The notes under the pieces were generated by a model, which had not been told where the DNA came from, made no database searches, and saw nothing but the letters and a program-made list of their open reading frames with translations. A program made the position numbers and the translations under genes. From Candidatus Bathyarchaeia archaeon (GTDB taxonomy: Archaea > Thermoproteota > Bathyarchaeia > Hecatellales > Hecatellaceae), in assembly GCA_038883335.1 (NCBI GenBank), contig JAVZMI010000003.1, forward strand, positions 62,001 to 126,000: a DNA stretch of 64,000 nucleotides, written 5' to 3'. Position 1 is the stretch's first letter; every line of letters starts with the position of its first letter. Shown here one piece after another: positions 25,520-34,155 of this stretch.

Positions 25520-25992
25520 GTATACAGGTGAACCTACACCCAGTAGTAGATCAAACAGTCATTGACGCCACAGGCCTAGTGGTAGGTAGACTCGCTAGCG
25601 TGGTAGCTAAGAGACTTCTATCCGGGGAGAAGATAATTATAGTCAACGCCGAGAATGCTGTGCTCGCGGGGAAAAGATCTAGGCGTATTAACGAACTTCG
25701 CAAGTTCCTCGAAATAGTAGGTAGGGCTAATCCGAAACATGGGCCTCGCCACCCCCGCAGACCTGACACGATGCTGAGACGGGTGGTTCGGGGGATGCTC
25801 CCGATGGATAAGGAGAAGGGAATTAAAGCTCTAGCCGCACTTAAAGTGTACATTTCAGTGCCTTCTGAGATTGAGGGCGTAAAGGCTCAAACTATCCCAA
25901 GCGCTTCAGCTTCAAAGTTAAGGTGTGCATCTTTGACTCTAGGCACACTAGCTAGCGAAGTCGGTTGGAGAGGAGATGTTAAATGCCGGTAA
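25516..25992 (+). CDS. rpl13: Ribosomal protein L13 (uL13)
   Basis: Large-subunit protein uL13 with [20 protein letters not shown] at the N-terminus and [12 protein letters not shown] in the middle. GTG 25516 overlaps the L18e stop; a second GTG at 25528 is possible. It overlaps S9 by ten bases, so the block is translationally coupled. Confidence 0.95.
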   Translation: MSIQVNLHPVVDQTVIDATGLVVGRLASVVAKRLLSGEKIIIVNAENAVLAGKRSRRINELRKFLEIVGRANPKHGPRHPRRPDTMLRRVVRGMLPMDKEKGIKALAALKVYISVPSEIEGVKAQTIPSASASKLRCASLTLGTLASEVGWRGDVKCR

Positions 25993-26393
25993 GGAAACAA
26001 TCCCTTGTCGTGATAGGTAAAAGAAAAAGTGCCGTTGCGCGCGCCGTAATTAGGCCAGGCGCCGGTATAATCCATGTGAATCAGACACCTGTTGAGTTAT
26101 ATCCCAATGAGGTTGCCCGCTCCAAGATTCTTGAGCCCTTGATCTTAGCTGGAGATCTGAGAAGGCAGGTAGACATTGATGTGACTGTGAATGGCGGCGG
26201 CTTTATGGGTCAGGCTGAAGCGGTGCGTACAAGTATCGCCCGCGGACTTATCAATTGGTTTAAATCCACTAAGCTCAAGCGGCTTATGACAGATTACGAT
26301 CGCGCGATGTTAGTTGGAGATCCCAGACGGAAGGAAATGAAGAAGGCTGGCGGGTGGGGGGCGCGAAGGCGACGGCAGAAATCATACCGATGA
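25983..26393 (+). CDS. rps9: Ribosomal protein S9 (uS9)
   Basis: Small-subunit protein uS9, 136 residues. [17 protein letters not shown] at the start and the conserved tail RRRRQKSYR, whose last residues reach the ribosomal P-site, are both intact. [16 protein letters not shown] is typical. Confidence 0.96.
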   Translation: MPVRKQSLVVIGKRKSAVARAVIRPGAGIIHVNQTPVELYPNEVARSKILEPLILAGDLRRQVDIDVTVNGGGFMGQAEAVRTSIARGLINWFKSTKLKRLMTDYDRAMLVGDPRRKEMKKAGGWGARRRRQKSYR

Positions 26394-26442
26394 GGACGCT
26401 AAAAGGCGGCTGTTGGTAGCAAATATCTCATGGCGTTAAAGG

Positions 26443-26450
26443 TTATATAT
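26443..26450 (+). promoter_or_regulatory. TATA box for rpoN
   Basis: TTATATAT lies about 45 bases ahead of the rpoN GTG, so rpoN has its own promoter rather than relying only on read-through from S9. Confidence 0.55.
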
Positions 26451-26490
26451 CAGGAGCTGGTGTAGGGCATCTGCGTCAGAAATTAGAGGG

Positions 26491-26712
26491 GTGTCGGATA
26501 TTCAGATTCCAGTCCGCTGTTTTACTTGTGGGGCGGTTATAGGCGATAAATGGGAGAATTTCGCCTTTGAAGTCAAAAGCGGCAAAAACCCAGCCGAGGT
26601 TATTGATAGGTTGGGGGTGCGTCGGTATTGCTGTCGTAGAATGCTCCTCACACACATCGATATTTTGGATGAGGTCCTGAAGTTTTATGAGAAGAAGTAT
26701 GAAGAGAAATAG
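26491..26712 (+). CDS. rpoN: RNA polymerase subunit N (Rpo10)
   Basis: A 73-residue zinc-binding subunit that joins the D-L assembly platform. It has the CFTCG motif at 10-14 and a CC pair near 47-48 ([14 protein letters not shown]), the standard Rpo10 zinc site. The GTG start follows GAGGGG. RpoK, often found next in archaeal clusters, is absent between this gene and enolase. Confidence 0.96.
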   Translation: MSDIQIPVRCFTCGAVIGDKWENFAFEVKSGKNPAEVIDRLGVRRYCCRRMLLTHIDILDEVLKFYEKKYEEK

Positions 26713-26760
26713 CATATGATGCTTCGATGAATCTTCCATGCTGGCCAGATTTATCCACAG

Positions 26761-26770
26761 ATTAAATATC
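26761..26770 (+). promoter_or_regulatory. TATA box of enolase (leaderless)
   Basis: ATTAAATATC is centred 27 bases ahead of the ATG at 26793. This favours that codon over the upstream TTG at 26787 or the later ATG at 26820. Confidence 0.55.
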
Positions 26771-26792
26771 TCTAAGTAGACTCAAATTGAAC

Positions 26793-28079
26793 ATGGTGAC
26801 GAATTTGGGTTCAGTCTCCATGATAAAAGCCGTCCATGCTAGAAAGATCTTCAACAGCAGAGGCGAGGAGACAGTGGAGGTGGAGGTGGAAACCCTCAGC
26901 GGCAAAGGCAGAGCCGCCGCCCCAACTGGAGCGAGCAGAGGTAAACATGAAGTTGCATATTACCCAGAAGGAGGAGTTGATAAGTCAATAGATATAATTG
27001 AGAAAGTTGTCGCGCCGCGCCTTTTAGGCGTAAATTCCGACAGCCAAGAGGCTGTGGATAACGCCCTCCACGAAGTTGATGGCACCGAAGACTTTAGGAG
27101 GATCGGTGGCAATGCGTCTTATGCTGTCTCCGTCGCTGCAGCTGCAGCTGCCGCTTCCTCACATGGGATACCTTTATTTCGTTCTCTGATCAAGACACAG
27201 CCCCTTCTGCCTCACCCTCTAGGAAATGTCATTGGAGGGGGTAAGCATGCAGGGAGGGGGGCCCCGGACATTCAAGAGTTCTTAGTCTTGCCATGGCGTG
27301 CTGAGACCTTTAGCGACGCCTACAAGGCCATGGTGAAAGTGCACAGGGCTGTGGGAGAACGGCTTGAGAAAGTCGACCTGACTTTTACTCGAGGGAAGGG
27401 CGACGAAGGTGCTTGGGCCCCCAGAATACATAATCACGCCGCTCTAGACGTGTTAGTTGAAGCGGCTGAGAGGGTTTCGTCAGAGAGCGGCGTCGATGTG
27501 CGAGTCGGCCTGGATGTCGCAGCTTCTACATTGTGGGTAGAAGAGAGGAGAGTCTACAACTATGTGGGCGAAGGAGTTACAAGGGATGAAGGAGAGCAAG
27601 TAGATTATATTAAAAGTCTTATCGAAAAGTTCAAGTTAGTTTACGTGGAAGACCCTGTTCACGAGGACGACTTCGGAGGGTTTGCGGAGTTAACACGGAG
27701 CGCCAAGGGTTGCTTAATCTGCGGGGATGATCTCTTCGTTACAAACGTGAACAGGCTGAGGAAGGGTATAGAAGAGGGCGCCGCCAACGCCATAATTATA
27801 AAACCGAACCAGATAGGAACAATCTCAGACGCCTATAAAGCTGTAGAATTAGCCGATAAACACGGTTATAAGGCAGTCACATCCCATCGGTCAGGCGACA
27901 CTTGCGATGAACATCTGGCACACTTAACTGTAGCCTTCGGTTGCCCTATCATCAAGACTGGCATCGTGGGAGGAGAACGGGTCGCAAAACTTAACGAATT
28001 GTTGAGGATTGAGGAGACTTTGAAGGGCAGAAGCCCGGATGGTGGAACTGGAAAGACAACATTAATAAACTTGAGTTAA
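26793..28079 (+). CDS. eno: Enolase (archaeal, divergent)
   Basis: Interconverts 2-phosphoglycerate and phosphoenolpyruvate in the cytoplasm. Conserved blocks include IFNSRGEETVEVEV, APTGASRGKHE, the metal-binding EDP and GDDLF motifs, KPNQIGTISDA with the catalytic Lys, SHRSGDT and the terminal GGERVAKLNELLRIEE. Departures such as GGKHAGRGAPDIQEF (Arg for the usual Asn) mark a divergent archaeal branch. Length is about 428 residues. Placement between rpoN and S2 is ancestral in archaea and does not imply shared function. Confidence 0.93.
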   Translation: MVTNLGSVSMIKAVHARKIFNSRGEETVEVEVETLSGKGRAAAPTGASRGKHEVAYYPEGGVDKSIDIIEKVVAPRLLGVNSDSQEAVDNALHEVDGTEDFRRIGGNASYAVSVAAAAAAASSHGIPLFRSLIKTQPLLPHPLGNVIGGGKHAGRGAPDIQEFLVLPWRAETFSDAYKAMVKVHRAVGERLEKVDLTFTRGKGDEGAWAPRIHNHAALDVLVEAAERVSSESGVDVRVGLDVAASTLWVEERRVYNYVGEGVTRDEGEQVDYIKSLIEKFKLVYVEDPVHEDDFGGFAELTRSAKGCLICGDDLFVTNVNRLRKGIEEGAANAIIIKPNQIGTISDAYKAVELADKHGYKAVTSHRSGDTCDEHLAHLTVAFGCPIIKTGIVGGERVAKLNELLRIEETLKGRSPDGGTGKTTLINLS

Positions 28080-28143
28080 AAGGATTCCACCACGCCTAAC
28101 ATGCTATCAGGATGAGAGCGTTAAAAGGGTAGGAGGCACACAT

Positions 28144-28782
28144 TTGACAACTGAAGTTTACACATACCTACTTCCGTTGGACGTACTGATGCCTTCTGGA
28201 ATTCAGATAGGCACCAGAGTTAAGACGAAAGATATGAAGCCATTCATTTACCGAGTTAGGCCAGATGGGTTATTCATTCTGGACACGAGAAAGACTGATG
28301 AACGAATCAGGATCGCTGCGAAGTTCCTCGCTAACTTTACACCCGAGAGGATAGCTGTCGTTTCCTCCAGACTCTACGGGCAACATTCGGTCTTGAAGTT
28401 CTGCGAGTTAACAAGAGCGACACCGATAGTCGGCAGATTCCCGCCAGGAGCATTCACTAATCCGATATGCCCCAGCTACATGGAGCCAGAAGTTGTAATA
28501 GTAACCGACCCCTCCGCAGATAGCCAGGCCGTAACAGAGGCTTCAATGATAGGCCTACCTGTGGTTGCTCTCTGTGATACGGACAACACGTTCAAAAATA
28601 TCGACCTCGTCATCCCAACCAACAATAAAGGAAGAAAAGCCCTCGCGATGGTCTACTGGCTTTTGGCTAGGCAGTATCTTAGGGAGAGGAAACTGCTCTC
28701 CCCTGAGGAGAACCCCCCCATCACCGTAGAAGACTTTGAGACTAAACTTACGGAGGAAAAGCTAGAGTACAGATCTGAGTAG
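28144..28782 (+). CDS. rps2: Ribosomal protein S2 (uS2)
   Basis: Small-subunit protein uS2. ITIGTRVKTKDM-like opening sequence GIQIGTRVKTKDMKPFIYR, then TATPIVGRFPPGAFTNP-like RATPIVGRFPPGAFTNPIC, EPEVVIVTDPSADSQA and PVVALCDTDN are all family blocks. The TTG start at 28144 is preceded by GGAGG at a good distance. The MEMO gene begins one base after its stop. Confidence 0.95.
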   Translation: MTTEVYTYLLPLDVLMPSGIQIGTRVKTKDMKPFIYRVRPDGLFILDTRKTDERIRIAAKFLANFTPERIAVVSSRLYGQHSVLKFCELTRATPIVGRFPPGAFTNPICPSYMEPEVVIVTDPSADSQAVTEASMIGLPVVALCDTDNTFKNIDLVIPTNNKGRKALAMVYWLLARQYLRERKLLSPEENPPITVEDFETKLTEEKLEYRSE

Positions 28783-28783
28783 G

Positions 28784-29686
28784 ATGCTGAAGTGCTGCAG
28801 GCGCACGGTTATAATCCCTCGGGTGAGTATAGTGAAAGTCAGGCATGCTAGTGTCGCGGGATCTTGGTATGCAGGCACCGAGACTACGCTCAAGAGGCAA
28901 CTTGAGGAGGAGTGCTTCTTGCACACCCTAGGCCCAAGAGTAATCCCCAACTTAAACCCAAAGGGGCCGCGGAGAATAGTTGGGTTGCTCTGCCCGCATG
29001 CTGGGTACATGTACTCGGGACCCGTAGCAGCCCACTCCTATGGTGCTCTCGCTGAGGATGGCACACCTAGGACGGTTGTGGTTATAGGCCCGAATCACAC
29101 CGGCATGGGTAGCGGTGTGTCCATAATGTTAGAGGGTTTGTGGAGAACCCCGCTAGGCGAAACTGCAATCGACTCTGAGATTGCTGGGAGAATTCAGAAG
29201 GCATCCTCATACATTGACATAGATGAGAAGGCTCACGCTTATGAGCACTCAATAGAACTCCAGCTCCCATTCCTTCAGTATATCTTACAGTCGAGGTTCA
29301 ACTTTGTTCCCATCTGTATGCTTCTACAAGATCTGGATGTAGCGGTGGATGTCGGAAGGGCAATAGCTTCAGCCCTTCTAGGTGTAGACGCCGTTATTAT
29401 AGCCTCGAGCGACATGACCCACTACGAACGCCAAACCTCAGCTGAGAAGAAAGATCATGCCGCTATAGATGCCATGAGCCGCCTAAACGTGGATGAACTC
29501 TATAGGGTTGTAAATAGCCTCAACATCTCAATGTGCGGCGTCGGACCGGTGGCAGCGATGATCACTGCCTCTAAGCTACTAGCAGCGGAGAAAGCCGTTT
29601 TGCTTAAATATGCTACGTCAGGAGATGTAACGGGCGATAAATCCGCTGTGGTCGGCTATTGTGCTATGGCATTCTCGAAGTGTTAA
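28784..29686 (+). CDS. MEMO1-family protein
   Basis: A homologue of human Memo1 and of the class III extradiol dioxygenase fold, widely placed beside mevalonate or ribosomal genes in archaea. The biochemical function is unsettled. SVAGSWYAGTE, LLCPHAGYMYSG, VVIGPNHTG, HAYEHSIELQLPFLQ, IIASSDMTHYE and MCGVGPV supply the metal-site His and Cys residues, and all are present. The ATG at 28784 gives 300 residues. GTG 28832, with GGTGAG six bases upstream, would start nearer the conserved core and may be the real start. Confidence 0.9.
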   Translation: MLKCCRRTVIIPRVSIVKVRHASVAGSWYAGTETTLKRQLEEECFLHTLGPRVIPNLNPKGPRRIVGLLCPHAGYMYSGPVAAHSYGALAEDGTPRTVVVIGPNHTGMGSGVSIMLEGLWRTPLGETAIDSEIAGRIQKASSYIDIDEKAHAYEHSIELQLPFLQYILQSRFNFVPICMLLQDLDVAVDVGRAIASALLGVDAVIIASSDMTHYERQTSAEKKDHAAIDAMSRLNVDELYRVVNSLNISMCGVGPVAAMITASKLLAAEKAVLLKYATSGDVTGDKSAVVGYCAMAFSKC

Positions 29687-29688
29687 AG

Positions 29689-30795
29689 TTACCTGCCTAT
29701 CCTTCTAGATGACTCAACGCTGAAACCTCTAGCTTTCAGCCACTCCGCAGTCTTACCAGTAATAACAACAGGTTTCTCTGTAAGCTCCTTGACAGATGCG
29801 GCACCGGCCAAAAACATCGCTACCTTTAACTCCTCAACGATGCGTTGAATAGCTTTAAAAGTTTGTTTCCGTCCTCTTACCGCAGCCTTTAGAAGAGGAA
29901 GTGCAATGCCGACTGCGTCAGCTCCGAGGGCTAATGCCTTGGCTGCCTCTATGCCGCTCCTGATGCCGCCGCTTGCGATCACAGTTAGATTGGTGGAAGA
30001 TCTTACCTCTATTAGGCTCGGCACCGTAGGTATACCCCAATCCCAGAAAGTAGAACCTAACTGTTCACCGCGTTCGTTGCCGGAGCTCCTAGCTCTGTAG
30101 TATTCTACTGCAGACCAGCTTGTCCCACCTGCGCCGCCCACATCGATCGCCTTAACTCCCGCTCCCTCAAGCAGCCTCGCCTCCTCAGCGGCTACTCCCG
30201 CTCCCGTCTCCTTCGCTACCACCGGACTCTTCAGTGTTTGGGCTATCTCTTTGATAACGCCCAAGCTGCCTTTAAAATCAGTCTGGCCTTCAACCATTAC
30301 TGCTTCTTGGAGGGGGTTGAGGTGTACCGCCAACGCGTCGGCTTTGATCATTTCTACGGCTTTCTCAGCCTGTTCGAGACAGTTGCCTTTGAGTAGCTGA
30401 GAACAGCCTAGATTTGCCATTATGAAAGCGTTAGGCGCTTTATCTCTAACAATCGCGTAAGTTTGGGTTAGATGCGGATTCTCAAGTGCAGCACGCTGGC
30501 TTCCAACCCCCATCCCAATAGAGAACTTCTCTGCCGCCTCAGCCAGTGTAGCGTTTAACTTCTCCGCCTCTGGGGTACCTCCAGTCATTGCTTCAATTAT
30601 TATTGGCGCCGTTAGAGGGTGACCTAGAAGCTTGGAGGTAGTGTCTACTTCTCTAAGATTGACCTCTGGGAGAGCCCTGTGGATTAGGTGGACATCCTCG
30701 AACCCGGCGGTAACGGTCTTAAACTGAACACCCCTTTCAAGGCAGATCTTTATGTGATCCAGTTTTCTACGCTCGGTTCTTGTATTCGGAGACAA
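29689..30795 (-). CDS. fni: Isopentenyl-diphosphate delta-isomerase, type 2
   Basis: An FMN- and NADPH-dependent enzyme that converts isopentenyl diphosphate to dimethylallyl diphosphate. RKLDHIKICLERGVQF, IIIEAMTGGTPEAEKLN, GMGVGSQRAAL, VKAIDVGGAGGTSW and IASGGIRSGIEAAKALALGA are the flavin and substrate motifs of the family. It starts at TTG 30795 and converges with the MEMO gene two bases away. With the operon at 1-4216 it connects mevalonate to both C5 units. Prenyltransferase genes are not seen. Confidence 0.95.
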   Translation of the reverse strand: MSPNTRTERRKLDHIKICLERGVQFKTVTAGFEDVHLIHRALPEVNLREVDTTSKLLGHPLTAPIIIEAMTGGTPEAEKLNATLAEAAEKFSIGMGVGSQRAALENPHLTQTYAIVRDKAPNAFIMANLGCSQLLKGNCLEQAEKAVEMIKADALAVHLNPLQEAVMVEGQTDFKGSLGVIKEIAQTLKSPVVAKETGAGVAAEEARLLEGAGVKAIDVGGAGGTSWSAVEYYRARSSGNERGEQLGSTFWDWGIPTVPSLIEVRSSTNLTVIASGGIRSGIEAAKALALGADAVGIALPLLKAAVRGRKQTFKAIQRIVEELKVAMFLAGAASVKELTEKPVVITGKTAEWLKARGFSVESSRRIGR

Positions 30796-30916
30796 ATAAA
30801 CACCCCGGGCTCAAATAGATAGTATCGTGACAAGTATATGTAGGTGCCTACGTTAAAACGTCAACAACCTAATACCCCGGGCACGCTTACCTTTAGCGCC
30901 CTCGGTCCTTGACAAC

Positions 30917-30930
30917 TATTAATAATCTCT
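30917..30930 (+). promoter_or_regulatory. TATA box of gltX (leaderless)
   Basis: CTATTAATAATCTC is centred about 27 bases ahead of the ATG at 30953, which implies a leaderless mRNA. Confidence 0.5.
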
Positions 30931-30952
30931 AGGCTAGATTAGATTCCTGACC

Positions 30953-32719
30953 ATGGTGACTAATCCGCCCAGCATCCAAGATGAGGAAAGGCTTAGAGCG
31001 CTCATCGAGAAAGCTGCACTGTATAACGCTTACACTCACGGTGGGAGAGCCCAAGTTCAAGCTGTTGTTAGGCGGATACTAGCGGAAGAGCCTCAGTATC
31101 GGAGCCGGCATAAAGAGGTTTCTGATATTGCAATTGTGATTGTTGAAGCTGTTAACAAACTTACGCCAGTTGAGCAGAGGCGCATGCTAGAAGAGAGGTG
31201 GCCTGAATCCTTAACTGAGAGGGAGAGAAGACCCGAGGAGCGTCCGCTTCCACCCTTACCTAATGCTGGGCGCTACAGCGTTATCGTTACGCGTTTCTCG
31301 CCTAATCCGGACTGCGTCCTTCACATGGGCTCTGCCAGAGCGATAGTGTTGTCCTATGAGTATGCGGAGGAGTATAAGGGGAAGTTCTATCTTCGCTTCG
31401 AGGATACTGACCCAAGGTTGAAGAGACCTAAGCTTGAGTTCTATGAGGGCATTCGGGAGGATCTTAGGTGGCTGGGTTGCCGGTGGAGTGGCGAGTTTAT
31501 CCAGAGCCAGAGACTTGAGATATACTATGATTATGTAAAGAAGCTCTTAGAAATGGAGAAGGCTTACGTCTGCGTCTGCGAGCCTCAAAAGTTTCACAGG
31601 TTAGTTGTCGCTGGGAGAGCTTGCCCGTGCAGAATACTGAGCGGGGGGGAGAACTTGGAGAGGTGGGATAAGATGCTTAAAGGCGAATATGCGGAGGGAA
31701 AAGCTGTAGTCAGGGTTAAGACCGACCTTCAACATCCGAACCCAGCGGTTAGAGACTGGCCGGCGATGAGGATAATTGACACTAGAAAAACTCCACACCC
31801 CATTACGGCAGACAGTTTCCGAGTCTGGCCTCTATATAACCTCTCCTGCGGCTTGGACGACCACCTGCTCGAGGTTACACATATCATTAGAGGGAAGGAG
31901 CATCTTACCAACGAGGTGAGACAGCGGTTCCTATATGAACACTTTGGGTGGGAGTACCCTGAGACGATCCACTACGGGCGACTCAAGATCACAGGGGCAT
32001 CCTTGAGCAAATCGGAGATAAAGAGGGGTGTGGAGAGTGGCGCATATAGTGGGTATGATGATCCACGGCTAGCTACCTTCGCAGCTTTGCGGCGGAGGGG
32101 AATACAGCCTGATGCCATACGGCGAATGATATTAGAAATCGGAGTTAAGCCTGTGGACATCACCCTGAGCTGGGAGACCCTTTACACCTACAACCGTCGA
32201 ATCATAGATCCATCCGCTCCACGTTACTTCTTCGTAGAGAACCCAACACCTCTAAGAGTGAAAGGTATAGGACGACCTTACTCTGTGGGGTTGCATCTCC
32301 ACCCAGACCATCCGGAGTGGGGCTTCAGAGAGTTCCAATTACACCCTGAGGGTGAGATTCTCACTCTCAACATCGCAGGCAACGATATGGGGCTTCTGAA
32401 GAGGAAGACTGTTGTCAGGTTGATGGGCCTCTTTAATGTCGAAGTTACGGATCTTAAGGAGGGAGCCGTAGAGGCAGTTTACCACAGCGAATCCTATGAA
32501 GAGGCTAAGAAGCTTGGAGCCCCCTTGATACATTTCCTGCCCTCAGGCACAGGAATTGAGACCGAAGTCGTTATGCCTGACGCTACCATCCGTAGAGGGC
32601 TAGCTGAAGAGGCGTGCAGGGAACTCCGTGTTGGGCAGGTGCTCCAGTTCGAGCGTTTCGGCTTCGTTAGAGTAGACAAACTGAATGGAAAGATTACAGT
32701 ATACTTCACACACAAGTGA
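30953..32719 (+). CDS. gltX: Glutamyl-tRNA synthetase, archaeal type
   Basis: A class I synthetase of the archaeal-eukaryotic GluRS branch (588 residues). An N-terminal extension of about 110 residues precedes the catalytic core with the HIGH-like HMGSARAIVLSYEYA. FEDTDPRLKRPKLEF, a Cys-rich stretch CVCEPQKF and CPCR (possible zinc site) and the KMSKS equivalent ASLSKSEIKRG follow. Archaeal GluRS usually also misacylates tRNA-Gln, which is later amidated by GatDE. GatDE is not in the window. An upstream TATA box suggests a leaderless transcript. Confidence 0.95.
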   Translation: MVTNPPSIQDEERLRALIEKAALYNAYTHGGRAQVQAVVRRILAEEPQYRSRHKEVSDIAIVIVEAVNKLTPVEQRRMLEERWPESLTERERRPEERPLPPLPNAGRYSVIVTRFSPNPDCVLHMGSARAIVLSYEYAEEYKGKFYLRFEDTDPRLKRPKLEFYEGIREDLRWLGCRWSGEFIQSQRLEIYYDYVKKLLEMEKAYVCVCEPQKFHRLVVAGRACPCRILSGGENLERWDKMLKGEYAEGKAVVRVKTDLQHPNPAVRDWPAMRIIDTRKTPHPITADSFRVWPLYNLSCGLDDHLLEVTHIIRGKEHLTNEVRQRFLYEHFGWEYPETIHYGRLKITGASLSKSEIKRGVESGAYSGYDDPRLATFAALRRRGIQPDAIRRMILEIGVKPVDITLSWETLYTYNRRIIDPSAPRYFFVENPTPLRVKGIGRPYSVGLHLHPDHPEWGFREFQLHPEGEILTLNIAGNDMGLLKRKTVVRLMGLFNVEVTDLKEGAVEAVYHSESYEEAKKLGAPLIHFLPSGTGIETEVVMPDATIRRGLAEEACRELRVGQVLQFERFGFVRVDKLNGKITVYFTHK

Positions 32720-32742
32720 GCTGGAGCCAAACTTACCCTAAG

Positions 32743-32754
32743 ATTTATATTTAA
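32743..32754 (+). promoter_or_regulatory. TATA box of the L7Ae-S28e-L24e-NDK operon
   Basis: A strong box TTTATATTTAA begins at 32744, about 70 bases ahead of the L7Ae start, leaving a leader with GAGGTGGAAGGT as ribosome-binding site. Confidence 0.6.
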
Positions 32755-32819
32755 GGCTTCTAATACTGCTTGACACGCCATAAGAAAGCCGATGAAAACT
32801 TAGGTTGAGGTGGAAGGTA

Positions 32820-33194
32820 ATGCAGAAAGCTTTCTATGTGAAATTTGACGTTCCAAAAGAACTCGCAGAAGCAGCTTACGAAGCCATACAGTTAGCACGT
32901 GATACTGGAAAGATCAGGCGTGGGACAAACGAGTCGACCAAGGCTATAGAGAGAGGGATCGCAAAGATCGTAGCCATAGCTGAAGATGTCGAACCACCAG
33001 AGATAGTCGCCCACCTCCCTCTCCTCTGCGAGGAGCGGAAGATCCCCTACATATACGTACCTAGTAAGGAGAGGTTAGGTCAGGCGTCCGGGCTTGATGT
33101 CAAAGCTGCGGCAGTTTCCATTATTGAGGCAGGAAATGCTGCGGAGATATTGAAGGAGATCACCAAGAAAGTTGAAGCGTTGAAGAAGGCTTAG
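32820..33194 (+). CDS. rpl7ae: Ribosomal protein L7Ae (eL8)
   Basis: L7Ae binds kink-turns in 23S rRNA, box C/D and H/ACA guide RNAs and RNase P. The protein reads [19 protein letters not shown] at the start and has [15 protein letters not shown], the RNA-contact segment. The ATG at 32820 gives 124 residues and follows GAGGTGGAAGG. A TTG at 32805 is less likely. Confidence 0.95.
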   Translation: MQKAFYVKFDVPKELAEAAYEAIQLARDTGKIRRGTNESTKAIERGIAKIVAIAEDVEPPEIVAHLPLLCEERKIPYIYVPSKERLGQASGLDVKAAAVSIIEAGNAAEILKEITKKVEALKKA

Positions 33195-33219
33195 ACCTTC
33201 TAGGAGGATCCGCCCCTAA

Positions 33220-33429
33220 ATGAGTGCGGTGCGACAATCTACTCCGGCAGAAGTGGTACAGGTTGTAGGTAGAACTGGTGTAACTGGGGAGGTCACCCAG
33301 GTTAGGGTAAAAGTTCTTGAAGGAAAGGATCGCGGGAGGATTATTACGAGGAACGTCCGAGGCCCAGTTCGGATGGGCGACATCCTCATGTTGAGAGATA
33401 CTGAGAGGGAAGCAAAGAAAATCTCTTAG
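33220..33429 (+). CDS. rps28e: Ribosomal protein S28e (eS28)
   Basis: A 69-residue small-subunit protein. It has [20 protein letters not shown], the stretch [20 protein letters not shown], and [11 protein letters not shown] near the end, as in all S28e. It follows L7Ae by 25 bases and precedes L24e by 11. Confidence 0.95.
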   Translation: MSAVRQSTPAEVVQVVGRTGVTGEVTQVRVKVLEGKDRGRIITRNVRGPVRMGDILMLRDTEREAKKIS

Positions 33430-33440
33430 GAGGAGGACCC

Positions 33441-33638
33441 TTGCCAAGACTACGCCGATGCTCCTTCTGTGGGAAAGACTTCCCCCCAGGCTTCGGATTA
33501 ATGTATGTCAGGAACGATGGAAGCGTCCTCTGGTATTGTTCGAGCAAATGCCGCAAAAGCTCGCTACAGATGGGACGTGACTCACGTAAATTGAAGTGGA
33601 CCGCTTATTATGGGAAAAAAGAAAAAGGCCGTGGCTAA
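33441..33638 (+). CDS. rpl24e: Ribosomal protein L24e (eL24)
   Basis: A 65-residue zinc-ribbon ribosomal protein with [13 protein letters not shown] at 8-20 and [10 protein letters not shown] further on, giving four zinc-ligand Cys. Start is TTG with AGGAGGA upstream. Confidence 0.94.
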   Translation: MPRLRRCSFCGKDFPPGFGLMYVRNDGSVLWYCSSKCRKSSLQMGRDSRKLKWTAYYGKKEKGRG

Positions 33639-33708
33639 ACTCACCATATTGCGAGGCGCGCCAGTTGATCGTGACACCGTTTAAGGCGACCTCCATTTCA
33701 ATGCGTGG

Positions 33709-34149
33709 GTGTGGGTAATCAGGTTGATAGAGAGAACTTTTGTTCTGTTAAAGCCCTCAGCTGTTACACGAAGACTAGTAGGCGAGATAATTAGGCGGAT
33801 AGAGAGTTATGGGCTCTCCGTTTGCGCCTTGAAGATGATACGTGCTGACCCGGAACGGCATATCGCTCGACTTTACGAGATGCATAAAGGTAAACCGTTC
33901 TATAAAGACCTTGTTGCCCACCTGACCTCAGGGCCGATTGTCCCGATGGTGGTCGAAGGGGAAAACGCTGTAGAAAGGATGCGGCGTTTGGTAGGCGCCA
34001 CAGAGCCGTCAAAGGCTGAAGTTGGAACCATCCGGCGAGACTACGGTATATCTGTCACCATGAACGTAATACACGCAGCTGACAGCTCCGAAAGTGCTGA
34101 GAGAGAGATAAAAATATTCTTCGAGAATGATGAGATTATGAAGTATTAA
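33709..34149 (+). CDS. ndk: Nucleoside diphosphate kinase
   Basis: Balances nucleoside triphosphate pools through a phospho-His intermediate. ERTFVLLKPSAVTRRLVGEI is the N-terminal block, LTSGPIVPMVVEGENAV follows, and NVIHAADS contains the active His. The usual KPDGV reads KPSAV, a change in a conserved loop without loss of the catalytic His. GTG 33709 or TTG 33724 could start the protein. Its position after L7Ae, S28e and L24e is the standard archaeal arrangement; IF2, often next, is missing. Confidence 0.92.
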   Translation: MWVIRLIERTFVLLKPSAVTRRLVGEIIRRIESYGLSVCALKMIRADPERHIARLYEMHKGKPFYKDLVAHLTSGPIVPMVVEGENAVERMRRLVGATEPSKAEVGTIRRDYGISVTMNVIHAADSSESAEREIKIFFENDEIMKY

Positions 34150-34155
34150 CCCTCC

